DNA from: Mycobacterium sp. D16Q14
GTDB lineage: Bacteria; Actinomycetota; Actinomycetes; Mycobacteriales; Mycobacteriaceae
Direction: 5' to 3'
Length of the DNA stretch: 64,000 nucleotides
Assembly (NCBI GenBank): GCA_002013415.1
Contig: MAEX01000005.1
Span: 186,001 to 250,000, forward strand
The position numbers and the translations under genes are program-made. Below are positions 27,252 to 37,478 of the stretch, one piece after another. The stretch's first letter is position 1. Each line of letters opens with the position of its first letter. The notes under the pieces were generated by a model. That model was not told the DNA's origin. It searched no databases and saw only the letters and a list, made by a program, of their open reading frames with translations.

Positions 27252-27274
27252 CTCCTGTCGAATGGGAACCTGCT

Positions 27275-27298
27275 TGCCTCGCGAGCCCACTCGAGGCA
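27275..27298. terminator. Hairpin between convergent GT39 and serC genes
   Basis: TGCCTCG (27275-27281) pairs with CGAGGCA (27292-27298) around a ten-base loop, followed by GGAAAATAC. It lies in the 60-base gap between two converging genes and could stop transcription from either side. Confidence 0.5.
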
Positions 27299-27311
27299 GG
27301 AAAATACTGAG

Positions 27312-28517
<1,206 letters not shown>

Positions 28518-28640
28518 CTAGATAGGGGCTTCTCGCCCTGTCTACACTCGCCCAGAGCTTGTAGACTTCCAAGTAGCCCCAGAACGTAAAAGTTTGCAGG
28601 TCCGTTACCGCGTCTTTGGACGAATCAAAGGAGATAAGCC

Positions 28641-29696
28641 ATGTCGCTCCGCGAGAAGCTCCGCGCGAAGAAGGAAGTATGCGCCGACGCGAGCTACGTC
28701 CAGGTGCTCGAGACCCTGTCGCACGGCTCCACGAACCGGAACTTCGATCCCTTCATCGATATCGACTGGGATAACCCGGAGTATGCCGTCGTCCCCAATG
28801 ATCCGCGCTGGGTTCTCCCGCACCGGACCGATCCGTTCGGCCGGCACCCGTGGTACCAGGCGCAGCCGCTGGAGAAGCAGATCGAGATCGGCATGTGGCG
28901 TCAGGCCAACGTCGCCAAGGTCGGTCTGCACTTCGAGAGCATCCTGATCCGCGGCCTGATCCAGTACGCGTTCAGCGTCCCCAATGGCTCACCGGAGTTT
29001 CGGTACCTCAACCACGAGTCCATCGAAGAGTGCAACCACACCCTGATGTTCCAGGAGATGGTCAATCGTCTCGGTGTCGACGTGCCGGGTATGCCGCGCC
29101 TGCTGCGCTGGCTGTCCCCGTTCGTTCCGCTGGCCTCCACGCCGTTCCCGGAGATGTTCTTCGTGGGTGTGCTCGCCGGTGAAGAGCCCATCGACCACAC
29201 GCAGAAGAACGTGCTGCGCGAGGGCGACAATCTGCACCCGATCATGAAGCGCGTCATGGAGATCCACGTGGCCGAGGAGGCCCGGCACATCTCGTTCGCG
29301 CATGAGTACCTGCGCAAGCGCGTTCCGGCCATGCACTGGTTCAACCGGTTTGTGTTGTCGATTGCCACCCCGATCACCATGCGGGTGCTGATGGGCGCCA
29401 TCATGACGCCGCCGCGCAGCTTCGCCAAGAGATTCGACGTCCCGCAAGAGGTGATGAAGGAGATCTTCTGGAAGAGCCCGGCCTCGCGGCAGACCATGAG
29501 TGAGGTCTTCTCCGACGTCCGTATGCTGGTCAGGGAGACCGGGATGATGAACCCGGTGGCCAAGCTGGTGTGGCGAGTGCTGCACATCGATGGCCGTGCC
29601 GCCCGCTACCGCAGCGAGCCGCAGCGCGGTCCGCTGGTGAACTACTCGGCTTCCGAAGCCGCAGTGACTGATTCGCACAGCGCTGTTCCCGCCTGA
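28641..29696 (+). CDS. AurF-like diiron oxygenase (Rv0885-like)
   Basis: 351-residue non-haem diiron protein. A ferritin-like helical core carries the two Glu/His sets: SIEECNHTLMFQEM and EIHVAEEARHISFAHEYLRK, both of the ExxH type. AurF relatives oxidise arylamines to nitro compounds; the mycobacterial members have no proven substrate. AAAGGAG seven bases before the ATG is strong. Its TGA overlaps the fprB start by one base (TGATG), so an NADPH-ferredoxin reductase is made along with it and is an obvious electron donor. The pair is conserved in M. tuberculosis (Rv0885-Rv0886). Confidence 0.88.
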   Translation: MSLREKLRAKKEVCADASYVQVLETLSHGSTNRNFDPFIDIDWDNPEYAVVPNDPRWVLPHRTDPFGRHPWYQAQPLEKQIEIGMWRQANVAKVGLHFESILIRGLIQYAFSVPNGSPEFRYLNHESIEECNHTLMFQEMVNRLGVDVPGMPRLLRWLSPFVPLASTPFPEMFFVGVLAGEEPIDHTQKNVLREGDNLHPIMKRVMEIHVAEEARHISFAHEYLRKRVPAMHWFNRFVLSIATPITMRVLMGAIMTPPRSFAKRFDVPQEVMKEIFWKSPASRQTMSEVFSDVRMLVRETGMMNPVAKLVWRVLHIDGRAARYRSEPQRGPLVNYSASEAAVTDSHSAVPA

Positions 29697-31378
29697 TGCC
29701 GCACGTCGTTACCCAGGCGTGCTGTAACGAGGGGTCCTGCGTTTACGCATGCCCGGTGAACTGCATCCACCCCACGCCTGACGAACCGGATTTCCTCAAG
29801 GCGGAGATGTTGCACATCGACGCCTCCGCGTGTGTCGACTGTGGTGCTTGCGTTGCCGCCTGCCCAGTGGATGCCATCAAGCCGGATTCGGTTCTCAAGG
29901 AAGAGCAGCTGCCCTTCCTGCGGATCAACTCCGAGTTCTATCCGCGGGAAATCCCCCGCGCCAGTTTGGCTCCGGTCATTCAGGCGCCGCCGGTCCGCAC
30001 GACCGGCCGTGCGCTGAAGGTGGCGATCGTCGGCTCCGGTCCAGCGGCGATGTACGCCGCCGACGAGCTGCTGACCCAGCCGCACGTGAAGGTCAACATG
30101 TTCGAACGGCTGCCCGCCCCATATGGTTTGGTGCGTGCCGGGGTGGCTCCCGACCACCAGCAGACCAAGCGGGTGACGAAGCTTTTTGACACGATGGCCG
30201 CCCAGCCCAACTTCGAGTTCTTCCTGAATGTCGAGGTGGGTAAGGACATCACCCACGAGGAGCTGTTGGCGCATCACCATGCGGTGATCTACTCCGTCGG
30301 TGCTTCCTCGGATCGCCGCCTCAACATCCCAGGCATTGAGTTGCCCGGCAACGCCACCGCTACCGAGGTGGTCGCGTGGATCAACGCGCACCCCGACTAC
30401 ACAGATTTCCGGGTGAACCTCGATCACCAGCGCGCCGTTGTCATCGGTAACGGAAACGTGGCCTTGGACGTCGCCCGGGTGCTCACCGGAGACACCGATC
30501 GCCTTGCGCGCACGGATATTTCGGATACCGCGCTGACCGCGTTGCGCAGTAGCAAGCTGCGTGAGGTAGTCATCGTCGGGCGGCGCGGTCCCGAGCATTC
30601 GGCGTTTACCCTGCCCGAGCTGCTCGGTCTCGTTGGCCTCCCTGATATGACGGTGGTCATCGATCAGGAAACAGCGGACCTCGTCAACGAGGCGCTGCAG
30701 ACGCACCTGGAGCCGTTGACGCGGCAGAAGCTGGAAGTGCTCAGCACCTGCCCGCGTGAGGCGCGGGAGCCTGGCGGCAAGACCATCCGCTTCGCGTACA
30801 ACCGCACCCCCATCAAGGTGCTCGGGGACGGGCGCGCGGAAGGCATCGAGTTCCAGCACGGTGACGCGACGGACACCATCGAAGCCGGTCTGGTGCTTAC
30901 CTCGATCGGCTATCGCGGTGTCCCGATGCCCGACGTGCCGTTCGACAACCAGCGTGCCATCATCCCGAACGAGCAAGGGCGCGTGACGGATCCGGACACC
31001 GGCAAGGCGCATCCCGGCACCTATGTGGCGGGATGGATCAAGCGCGGTCCGACCGGATTCATCGGGACCAACAAGTCCTGCTCGCAGCAGACAATCACCT
31101 CGCTGGTCGAGGACTACAACCACGGGCTGCTCGCCGATCCGGCACACCGGCTCTCGGGTCTGTCTAAGCTGATTCAGCGGCGCCAGCCGACGATCGTTGG
31201 CCACGATGGCTGGCTGGCGATCGATCGTGCGGAGATTGCGCGCGGTAAGGGTGAAGGCCGTCCGCGTGACAAGTTTGTCTCGGTGCCCGAGATGCTCCGC
31301 GTTGCCGCGAATGCCCCACAGCCACCGTTGTGGCGCAAGGTAATTCGCGGGTCGGCGTTGGAAGACTTGCTGCGATAG
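29696..31378 (+). CDS. fprB: Ferredoxin / ferredoxin-NADP reductase fusion FprB
   Basis: 560-residue fusion of an N-terminal 7Fe-type ferredoxin (residues 1-60: CCNEGSCVYACPVNCIHP and CVDCGACVAACPVDAI) with an adrenodoxin-reductase-like flavoprotein. The flavoprotein has an FAD motif VAIVGSGPAAMYAADELL, an ERLPAPYGLVRAGVAPDH stretch, an NADP motif VVIGNGNVALDVARVL and GWIKRGPTGFIGTNK. It moves electrons from NADPH through FAD to Fe-S clusters. The start overlaps the stop of the AurF-like oxygenase gene, pointing to a dedicated redox pair. Confidence 0.95.
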   Translation: MPHVVTQACCNEGSCVYACPVNCIHPTPDEPDFLKAEMLHIDASACVDCGACVAACPVDAIKPDSVLKEEQLPFLRINSEFYPREIPRASLAPVIQAPPVRTTGRALKVAIVGSGPAAMYAADELLTQPHVKVNMFERLPAPYGLVRAGVAPDHQQTKRVTKLFDTMAAQPNFEFFLNVEVGKDITHEELLAHHHAVIYSVGASSDRRLNIPGIELPGNATATEVVAWINAHPDYTDFRVNLDHQRAVVIGNGNVALDVARVLTGDTDRLARTDISDTALTALRSSKLREVVIVGRRGPEHSAFTLPELLGLVGLPDMTVVIDQETADLVNEALQTHLEPLTRQKLEVLSTCPREAREPGGKTIRFAYNRTPIKVLGDGRAEGIEFQHGDATDTIEAGLVLTSIGYRGVPMPDVPFDNQRAIIPNEQGRVTDPDTGKAHPGTYVAGWIKRGPTGFIGTNKSCSQQTITSLVEDYNHGLLADPAHRLSGLSKLIQRRQPTIVGHDGWLAIDRAEIARGKGEGRPRDKFVSVPEMLRVAANAPQPPLWRKVIRGSALEDLLR

Positions 31379-31391
31379 CGGTTGTTCGGCG

Positions 31392-31856
31392 TTAGTCGAC
31401 GCCGCCCGCGGCGTACTTCTTGAGGTCTTCGGGGTTGACGATCTTGACTGGTTGACCCAATGACCATAGGTGTCCGAACGGATCCTTGATGACACCGAAG
31501 CGGTCGCCCCAGAACTGGTCTTCGAGCGGCATCTCGATGCTCGCCCCGGCGTCGACGGCGCGACTGAACCAGTCGTCGACATTGGGCACCGTGAGGTGAA
31601 TGGTCACCGGAGTACCGCCGAGCGCGGTGGGGGTGCTGGATTTGCCGTCGTTGTACTCGGGGAAGTCGTCGTTCATCATGATCGTCGTGCCGTTGATCTT
31701 CACGGCGGCGTGCATCACTTTGCCGTCGGGAGTCTCCAGCAAGCCAAGCTCTTCGGCGCCAAAAGCCTTCTTATAGAACTCGATCGCTGCGCGTGAGTCC
31801 TCGACGATGATGTATGGGGAAACAGAGGGCACTACGGGAGGTACTTCGGAGGTCAT
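31392..31856 (-). CDS. VOC/glyoxalase family protein (PhnB-like, Rv0887c-like)
   Basis: 154-residue protein of two beta-alpha-beta-beta-beta units. PYIIVEDSRAAIEFYKKAFGAEE is the first unit; HLTVPNVDDWFSRAVDAGAS and WGDRFGVIKDPFGHLWSLGQP the second. Such PhnB-like members often lack enzymatic activity or bind a metal loosely; none can be assigned. I use MTSEVPPVVP as start, with a GTG three codons earlier possible. It lies downstream of citA on the same strand and converges on fprB. Confidence 0.85.
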   Translation of the reverse strand: MTSEVPPVVPSVSPYIIVEDSRAAIEFYKKAFGAEELGLLETPDGKVMHAAVKINGTTIMMNDDFPEYNDGKSSTPTALGGTPVTIHLTVPNVDDWFSRAVDAGASIEMPLEDQFWGDRFGVIKDPFGHLWSLGQPVKIVNPEDLKKYAAGGVD

Positions 31857-31902
31857 GTGACCCACCCAACCACCTCACGCGTAGTGACGCTAGGACTTCG
31901 GG

Positions 31903-33039
31903 TTAAGCACCCACCCGAGAGCGCAGAAGCCCGAATCCTTCCACGGACTCGATGGAGCGCGGCCCCGGTCCGACATAGAGCGCGGCAGGACGCACCAGCT
32001 TGTCGAGACGCTTCTGCTCCATGATGTGTGCGCTCCAGCCCGCGCTGCGGGCACAGGTGAACATTGCCGGCATCATGCGGGTCGGTACCTGCGCGAAGTC
32101 CAGAATGACCGCTGCCCAGAACTCGACATTGGTTTCGATGACGCGATCCGGGCGACGTTCCCGCAGCTCGGAGAGGGCGGCTTGTTCGACGGCGGCCGCC
32201 ACCTCGTAGCGCGCGGCGCCGAGACGCTTGGCCGTGCTGCGCAGCACGCGCGCACGCGGATCCTCGGCGCGGTACACCCGGTGGCCGAAGCCCATGAGCT
32301 TTTCGCGGCGGTCCAGAATGCCTTTGATGACGCCGCGGGCGTCACCCGTCTTTTCGGCCTGTTCGATCATCGGCAGCACGCGGGCAGGTGCGCCACCGTG
32401 CAGCGGGCCGCTCATCGCACCCACCGCACCCGAGAGTGCGGCAGCCACATCGGCGCCGGTGGAGGCGATGACCCGGGCGGTGAACGTGGAGGCGTTCATG
32501 CCGTGTTCGGCGGCCGACACCCAGTAGGCGTCGATGGCCTCGACATGCTTGGGGTCTGGCTCGCCCTGCCAGCGAGTCATGAAACGTGATGTGACAGTGG
32601 AACATTCGTCGATGACCTTTTGCGGCACGGCGGGCAGGGCGCTGCCCCGCGCGGACTGGGCGACATACGAGAGCGCCATTACCGAGGCGCGGGCCAGCTG
32701 ATGGCGAGCGATGGAATCCTCGGTGTCCAACAGCGGCTCGAAGCCCCAGATGGGTGCGAGCATGGCGAGTCCGGCCTGTACATCGACGCGGACATCCCCG
32801 GTGTGCACCGGGATGGGGAAGGGCTCGGCGGGCGGGAGTCCCTGGCCGAACTTGCCGTCGACCAACAGGGCCCACACATCACCGAAAGTCACCCGTTGGG
32901 CGACCAGATCGTCGATGTCGACGCCGCGGTAGCGCAGGGCCCCGCCATCCTTATCGGGCTCGGCGATCTCGGTGGCGAAGGCGGTAACGCCCTCCAGCCC
33001 AGGTGCGAAATCCGCTGGTAGCGGCGCTGCAACCGTCAT
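31903..33039 (-). CDS. citA: Citrate synthase 2 CitA
   Basis: Second, divergent citrate synthase of the window (gltA2 lies about 25 kb right). 378 residues from MTVAAPLPADFAPGLEGV. Catalytic His/Asp regions: AEHGMNASTFTARVIAST, MSGPLHGGAPARVLPM, KLMGFGHRVYRAEDPRARVL and the C-terminal EFWAAVILDFAQVP. It resembles Rv0889c. The frame is open 19 residues upstream, but that passes through the divergent promoter. It condenses oxaloacetate and acetyl-CoA; it could accept propionyl-CoA as some paralogues do, which is inference. Confidence 0.93.
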   Translation of the reverse strand: MTVAAPLPADFAPGLEGVTAFATEIAEPDKDGGALRYRGVDIDDLVAQRVTFGDVWALLVDGKFGQGLPPAEPFPIPVHTGDVRVDVQAGLAMLAPIWGFEPLLDTEDSIARHQLARASVMALSYVAQSARGSALPAVPQKVIDECSTVTSRFMTRWQGEPDPKHVEAIDAYWVSAAEHGMNASTFTARVIASTGADVAAALSGAVGAMSGPLHGGAPARVLPMIEQAEKTGDARGVIKGILDRREKLMGFGHRVYRAEDPRARVLRSTAKRLGAARYEVAAAVEQAALSELRERRPDRVIETNVEFWAAVILDFAQVPTRMMPAMFTCARSAGWSAHIMEQKRLDKLVRPAALYVGPGPRSIESVEGFGLLRSRVGA

Positions 33040-33081
33040 GATTCTCGACTCCCTACCTGTGGGTAACAACTCGGTAAAGGC

Positions 33082-33113
33082 GATTCTTGCACCCACAATT
33101 AAGGGTGATTCTT
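33082..33113. promoter_or_regulatory. Direct and inverted repeats in the citA-pdxH divergent promoter
   Basis: GATTCTT occurs at 33082-33088 and again at 33107-33113, flanking the inverted repeat CACCC (33090-33094) and GGGTG (33103-33107). The arrangement lies midway between two divergent genes and may bind a regulator of citA. No known consensus is matched. Confidence 0.3.
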
Positions 33114-33134
33114 AGTTCGGTCGATCTCTCTTAA

Positions 33135-33797
33135 GTGCCCGCCTGTAGCGTGCTTTTCGTGACCGAATGGCTGCGCTCGGACTACCGTCCCGGAGAAAAG
33201 GACGGCAGTGGCGATCTGGATGTTGACTGGCTTGCCGATGGCTGGCTTCCCTTGCTACACAAATGGTTTGACCTCGCGGTGTCCTCGGGCATCCCTGAAC
33301 CGAACGCGATGGTGCTCGCTACTGTCGACAACGGCCGCCCGGTGACGCGCACGGTGCTGTGCAAGGGCTTCGACTCCGCGGGTGTGACGTTCTTCTCAAA
33401 CTACGACTCCGCCAAGGGGCGCCAGCTCGACCACGCGCCGTATGCCAGTGTCACCTTCCCCTGGTACGCGCTGGGGCGGCAGGTCCACGTGCGTGGCGCG
33501 GTGACAAAGGTCGATCCGGCCCAGACCGCCAACTATTGGACCAACCGTCCGCGCGGATCGCAGCTGGGTGCCTGGGCGTCTCAACAGTCCGCGCCCATCG
33601 CGTCACGAGAGGCGCTGTTGGCTCAGCTCGATGACGTCACCGCTCGGTTCGCCGAGGTGGAGTCGGTGCCGGTACCGCCGAACTGGGGTGGTTATGTGAT
33701 CGCTCCCGACACGGTGGAGTTCTGGCAGGGCCGTGAGAACCGCGTTCACAACCGGATTGTCTTGCAAGACGGACGGATTGAGCGGCTGCAGCCCTGA
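33135..33797 (+). CDS. pdxH: Pyridoxamine 5'-phosphate oxidase PdxH
   Basis: FMN enzyme that oxidises pyridoxine/pyridoxamine 5'-phosphate to PLP. 220 residues. Signatures are [61 protein letters not shown] and the C-terminal [14 protein letters not shown] with the PLP-contacting Arg/His. The first eight residues may not be translated: a GTG at 33159 (VTEWLRSDY) is an alternative start, and neither has a clear ribosome site. It diverges from citA and is followed after five bases by the GAP-family gene. Confidence 0.92.
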   Translation: MPACSVLFVTEWLRSDYRPGEKDGSGDLDVDWLADGWLPLLHKWFDLAVSSGIPEPNAMVLATVDNGRPVTRTVLCKGFDSAGVTFFSNYDSAKGRQLDHAPYASVTFPWYALGRQVHVRGAVTKVDPAQTANYWTNRPRGSQLGAWASQQSAPIASREALLAQLDDVTARFAEVESVPVPPNWGGYVIAPDTVEFWQGRENRVHNRIVLQDGRIERLQP

Positions 33798-33802
33798 CAC
33801 CT

Positions 33803-34456
33803 ATGTGGATCACCCTGTTAGTGATGGCCATTGCCGTCAGCTTCGAGCCCTTCCGGCTGGGTATGACGGTGCTGATGTTGAGTCGGCCACGCCCACAGCT
33901 GCAACTGCTGGCGTTCCTGTGCGGTGGTTTCGTGATGGGAATGGTGGTGGGGCTGGCGGTGCTGTTCGCCTTCCGGCACGTCTCCACTGGATCGGCGCAG
34001 TTCACGTTGCCGCGGGTGCAGGTCGGTATCGGGGTGGCGGCGCTGCTGGTCGCCGCGTTACTGGCCTCGCGTGTGCGGGGTCCTGCCTCCAACGCGCAGC
34101 TGGACAAGGTCACCGGGCGTATCCAGTCCATCGCGACCGGCGGCTCGCTGTGGGTGGCCGCCGTCGCGGGGTTGGGCATCGCGCTGCCCTCGGTGGACTT
34201 CCTGGCCGCGCTTGCCGTGATCGTGGCCTCGGGCGCTCCACCAGCCACGCAGGTCAGCGCGCTGCTGATGTTCAACGTCATCGCCTTCGCGCTGATCGAA
34301 GTGCCGTTGTTGGCTCATCTTGCCGCGCCGGAGCGGACGGCCGAGGCGATGGCACGGCTGAACAGCTGGATACAGTCCAACCGGCGGCGCAACATCGCGC
34401 TGGTCTTGGCCTTGGTCGGATGCGTGTTGCTCGCGGTCGGGATTGCCGGCATCTGA
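33803..34456 (+). CDS. GAP-family (LysE-like) membrane protein next to the TPP cluster
   Basis: 217-residue protein with six hydrophobic helices, starting MWITLLVMAIAVSFEPFRLGMTVLMLSRPRPQ, which is the conserved opening of the Gap/Sap lipid-addressing family. The first half ends in a basic loop; the second has GLGIALPSVDFLAALAVIVASGAPP. Family members Gap (glycopeptidolipids) and Sap (sulfolipid-1) help move large glycolipids to the surface with MmpL proteins. Here it sits beside the TPP genes but on the other strand, five bases after pdxH. A role in TPP export is inference. Confidence 0.82.
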   Translation: MWITLLVMAIAVSFEPFRLGMTVLMLSRPRPQLQLLAFLCGGFVMGMVVGLAVLFAFRHVSTGSAQFTLPRVQVGIGVAALLVAALLASRVRGPASNAQLDKVTGRIQSIATGGSLWVAAVAGLGIALPSVDFLAALAVIVASGAPPATQVSALLMFNVIAFALIEVPLLAHLAAPERTAEAMARLNSWIQSNRRRNIALVLALVGCVLLAVGIAGI

Positions 34457-34476
34457 CGGCGTTCTACCCAACGAGG

Positions 34477-36246
34477 TCAGGCAACCCCGACGCGAGCGTC
34501 CGCGTCTAACCGGGTGAACTGGTCCTGGAGATACTGCTCGACACAGGCCGCGCGCCGGATCTTGCCGCTTGTCGTGGTGGGAAGTGACCCGGGCGGTACG
34601 AGAACGAGATCTCCGACATTCACGCCGTGCTCATTGGATATTGCCGAGGTGACCTCGCTCTTGATCTCCTCGAGCCAGTGCGTCGCCGCGTCGCCGGAAT
34701 TGCCGCGCTTCTTGAGCTCGATGACGGTCACCAGCTTCTCGGTGCTGTCGAACGGGACCGATATCGCGGCGACTCGGCCACGCGTGATCTCTTGAACCGT
34801 GGCCTCGATGTCCTCGGGGTAGTAGTTACGCCCACGGATGATCAGCAGGTCCTTGATGCGGCCGACGATGAACAGCTCACCCTCGGAGATGAACCCGAGG
34901 TCACCGGTTCTCAACCAGGGCCCGTCCGGGGTGCCCGGCGACGGGTCGAGCACCGTCGCCCCGAAGCATCGCTGCTCCTCGGGTGACTTGCGCCAATAGC
35001 CGTAGGCGACATTTTCGCCGTGCACCCAGATCTCGCCGACCACGTCCGGTGCGCACTCCCGGTGGGTGTCGCTGTCGATGATCCGCACGGTGGGGGACTG
35101 CGGCACGTGGTATTTGACCAGTGCCGTGCCTGTCCCGGCCGGGCAACGCTGAACGCGGCCCGCGGACAGCTCTTCGACGTCGAAATGAGTCGCCGGCGTT
35201 GCCTCGCTCCATGTTCCGGAGGCCACGAAGACCGTTGCCTCCGCCAGCCCATAGGAGGGACGCATCATGCTGTCCTGGAAATTGAAGTGCGCGAACCGAT
35301 CCACGAAGCGTCGCAGGGTGGCCTGCTCGACGCGTTCGGCGCCGCTGATGATGCCGAGCACCCCACCGAGGTCGAGCCCGGCCAGGTCGCTGTCGGTGGT
35401 CTTGCGGGCCGCCAGATCAAAGGCGAAGTTGGGCGCCGAGGAGAACGGATGGGGATTCTCAGCGAGCGCTCGCATCCACCGGGCGGGGTTTTCCAAGAAG
35501 GCCATCGGACTGGTCAACTGGGCGTGAAAGCCGCCCAGGATGGGCGCACAGACGCCCAGCACCAAACCCATGTCGTGGTAGAAGGGCAACCACGACACGA
35601 TCGTGACATCAGACGGGATTTTGACCCCGGCGTCCGCGAAAAGGCTGCGCATCAATTGCTCGAAGTTCACCTGGAGATTGCGATGTGAAAGCTCGACTCC
35701 AGTCGGCGTTCGGGTCGAACCCGAGCTGTACTGCAAGTACGCGATGTCCGGCATGTCGGCCGGCACGATGCTCGGCCCGCCGTCGATATCGAGCCGCAAC
35801 GCGTCGATGGCAATGATCTTGGGGGCGATCTCCAGGCGCGACTCATCGACGTAATCGCCGACGTCGCCGGCGACCGCCGATGTCGTGAGCACCACCGAGG
35901 GCGACGTGTCGTCGAAGACGGCACTCACTCGATCAAGACTTGAGCCGCGGTGCGGCAGCGGGAGCGGCACCGCGATCAGCCCGGCCTGCATGGAACCGAG
36001 GAAGGCCAGGATGTATTCGAGGCCCTGTGGAGCCAGGATCAGGGCCCTGTCGCCGACCGCCGCGTGCTGGCTTAGCTCGCGGGCCACATTGAAGGTGCGG
36101 CGTGACAACTGCGACCACGTGAGGCTTTCGGCAACACCAGCCGGGTTGTGGGTGTAGTCGGTGAAGGTGAACGCGAGGTCATCCGGCCGCAGGCTGGCAC
36201 GTCCGTGCAGCATCGAGAGGATGGATGACTGGGTCGAAGGTGTCAT
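34477..36246 (-). CDS. fadD23: Fatty acyl-AMP ligase, FadD23-type (TPP cluster)
   Basis: 589-residue adenylating enzyme that activates a fatty acid as acyl-AMP for the polyketide synthase. Motifs: [19 protein letters not shown] (AMP-binding P-loop; the T of the usual SSGSTRxP type), [57 protein letters not shown] and C-terminal [11 protein letters not shown] with the catalytic Lys. The YGLAEAT and YHDMGL forms are those of FAALs rather than CoA ligases. It is last in the leftward papA3-mmpL10-PE-fadD23 run, 14 bases from the PE gene. In TPP synthesis it should supply the starter chain. Confidence 0.93.
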   Translation of the reverse strand: MTPSTQSSILSMLHGRASLRPDDLAFTFTDYTHNPAGVAESLTWSQLSRRTFNVARELSQHAAVGDRALILAPQGLEYILAFLGSMQAGLIAVPLPLPHRGSSLDRVSAVFDDTSPSVVLTTSAVAGDVGDYVDESRLEIAPKIIAIDALRLDIDGGPSIVPADMPDIAYLQYSSGSTRTPTGVELSHRNLQVNFEQLMRSLFADAGVKIPSDVTIVSWLPFYHDMGLVLGVCAPILGGFHAQLTSPMAFLENPARWMRALAENPHPFSSAPNFAFDLAARKTTDSDLAGLDLGGVLGIISGAERVEQATLRRFVDRFAHFNFQDSMMRPSYGLAEATVFVASGTWSEATPATHFDVEELSAGRVQRCPAGTGTALVKYHVPQSPTVRIIDSDTHRECAPDVVGEIWVHGENVAYGYWRKSPEEQRCFGATVLDPSPGTPDGPWLRTGDLGFISEGELFIVGRIKDLLIIRGRNYYPEDIEATVQEITRGRVAAISVPFDSTEKLVTVIELKKRGNSGDAATHWLEEIKSEVTSAISNEHGVNVGDLVLVPPGSLPTTTSGKIRRAACVEQYLQDQFTRLDADARVGVA

Positions 36247-36260
36247 GTGTTTGTCCGTAC

Positions 36261-37427
36261 TTAATTGGGAGGGGTCGAGCGGGTGCCGTTGTCTAGCACG
36301 GCCAGGGCGCCGCTGGTGATCTGTGAAATCGGATCGGAGCCGCCGCCGAACGTCGCCTGATTGGCCGGCGCGGTGACTTTTGCGGGATCGAAGCCGCGCA
36401 CCGGATCCACAGTGATCGGTGCCGTTGCCGGGTCATCGTTACGTGAGTAGCCCGCATCGACCCGCGGTTGCAGGATCGCGTCGAGCCTGTTCAGCGTTTC
36501 CTCCGGCACCCCGAGATACTTGAAGCCCAGCACTAGGGGAAGGTGTTGCTCGGGGATGAAGTAGGTCGTTGTCGACCCTCCCCGGGAGTTGAACTCTGTC
36601 CTGATGTTCTGCGCCGGAACCATTTCCGGGTTGGTGAAGGCAATCGCGGTGTGACCGGTGGCCAGACCCGCGATGGCGTTGGCGACCGCAAACAGGTTGT
36701 CCGGCCGGTCGGGCCAGTCCGCGATGCTGTCGTAGGCGGAGATGAACTGATCGGTGTGGTACTGACTTTCCACCGGCGCCGGTACGGGGTAGTCCATGAA
36801 CGGCACGACGGAGCCGACGGGGAAGTTCTGCGTCAGGAAGCTCTCGCTGAAGGGGCTTTTCGCGATCGGGTCGCCGAACGTCGCGAAGGTCAGTGAATCC
36901 GGCGCCGGTGCGGTCGGATCGGTTGCCAACGCCGATTTGACGGCGTTGAGCACGAGCGCTCCCTCGGACAACCCCATCGCAGTTCCGGGACCGCCGGTGC
37001 GAATGGCGTTTTCGAGGTTGGGTTCTCCGATGTCGATCGACTCGCCGATGCTGGGACCATCCAGACCCAAGCCGGGCATGATCTTTTCCCCCACCGGACC
37101 GATTCCGGGGAACAGGCGCTCCAGAGTGTGGCCCTGCACCTGTCCCGCCGGGTACCAGATGTTTGCCCGCTTCATGCCTGGGAACCAGTCCTTGCCGGTC
37201 ATCCGGATGTACTCGTCATAGGGGATACCGAGGACATGCGCGCCACCCAGGGCGTATGCGGTCCGGTCCGGCGACGCCGGAGCGGCCATCGGTACCCCGC
37301 TAGCCGAAATCCCGGGAATGGGTGGACCCGGAACCTGTGGGTCATCGGCCACCGCGGACGGGATGCCGAAACAGCCTGTCATGCTGGCGACTACCAGCAG
37401 GGCCGCTCCTGCGAGGAGGTCTTTCAT
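36261..37427 (-). CDS. Exported PE-PPE-domain serine hydrolase / acyltransferase (TPP cluster)
   Basis: 388-residue exported alpha/beta-hydrolase. [21 protein letters not shown] is a signal peptide; the Cys after MTG could be a weak lipobox. From about residue 60 the PE-PPE domain follows ([26 protein letters not shown]), with the nucleophile motif GLSEG at Ser154 and a catalytic-type TFGDP. It lacks the PE or PPE N-terminal helices that name the domain. In M. smegmatis and M. abscessus the matching gene makes the last acyl transfers of TPP outside the membrane. Located between fadD23 and mmpL10. Confidence 0.88.
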   Translation of the reverse strand: MKDLLAGAALLVVASMTGCFGIPSAVADDPQVPGPPIPGISASGVPMAAPASPDRTAYALGGAHVLGIPYDEYIRMTGKDWFPGMKRANIWYPAGQVQGHTLERLFPGIGPVGEKIMPGLGLDGPSIGESIDIGEPNLENAIRTGGPGTAMGLSEGALVLNAVKSALATDPTAPAPDSLTFATFGDPIAKSPFSESFLTQNFPVGSVVPFMDYPVPAPVESQYHTDQFISAYDSIADWPDRPDNLFAVANAIAGLATGHTAIAFTNPEMVPAQNIRTEFNSRGGSTTTYFIPEQHLPLVLGFKYLGVPEETLNRLDAILQPRVDAGYSRNDDPATAPITVDPVRGFDPAKVTAPANQATFGGGSDPISQITSGALAVLDNGTRSTPPN

Positions 37428-37478
37428 CCGTGCTCCTGACCGCTCGGCTTCATTTCAGTCTCACATACATTTCGCGCG

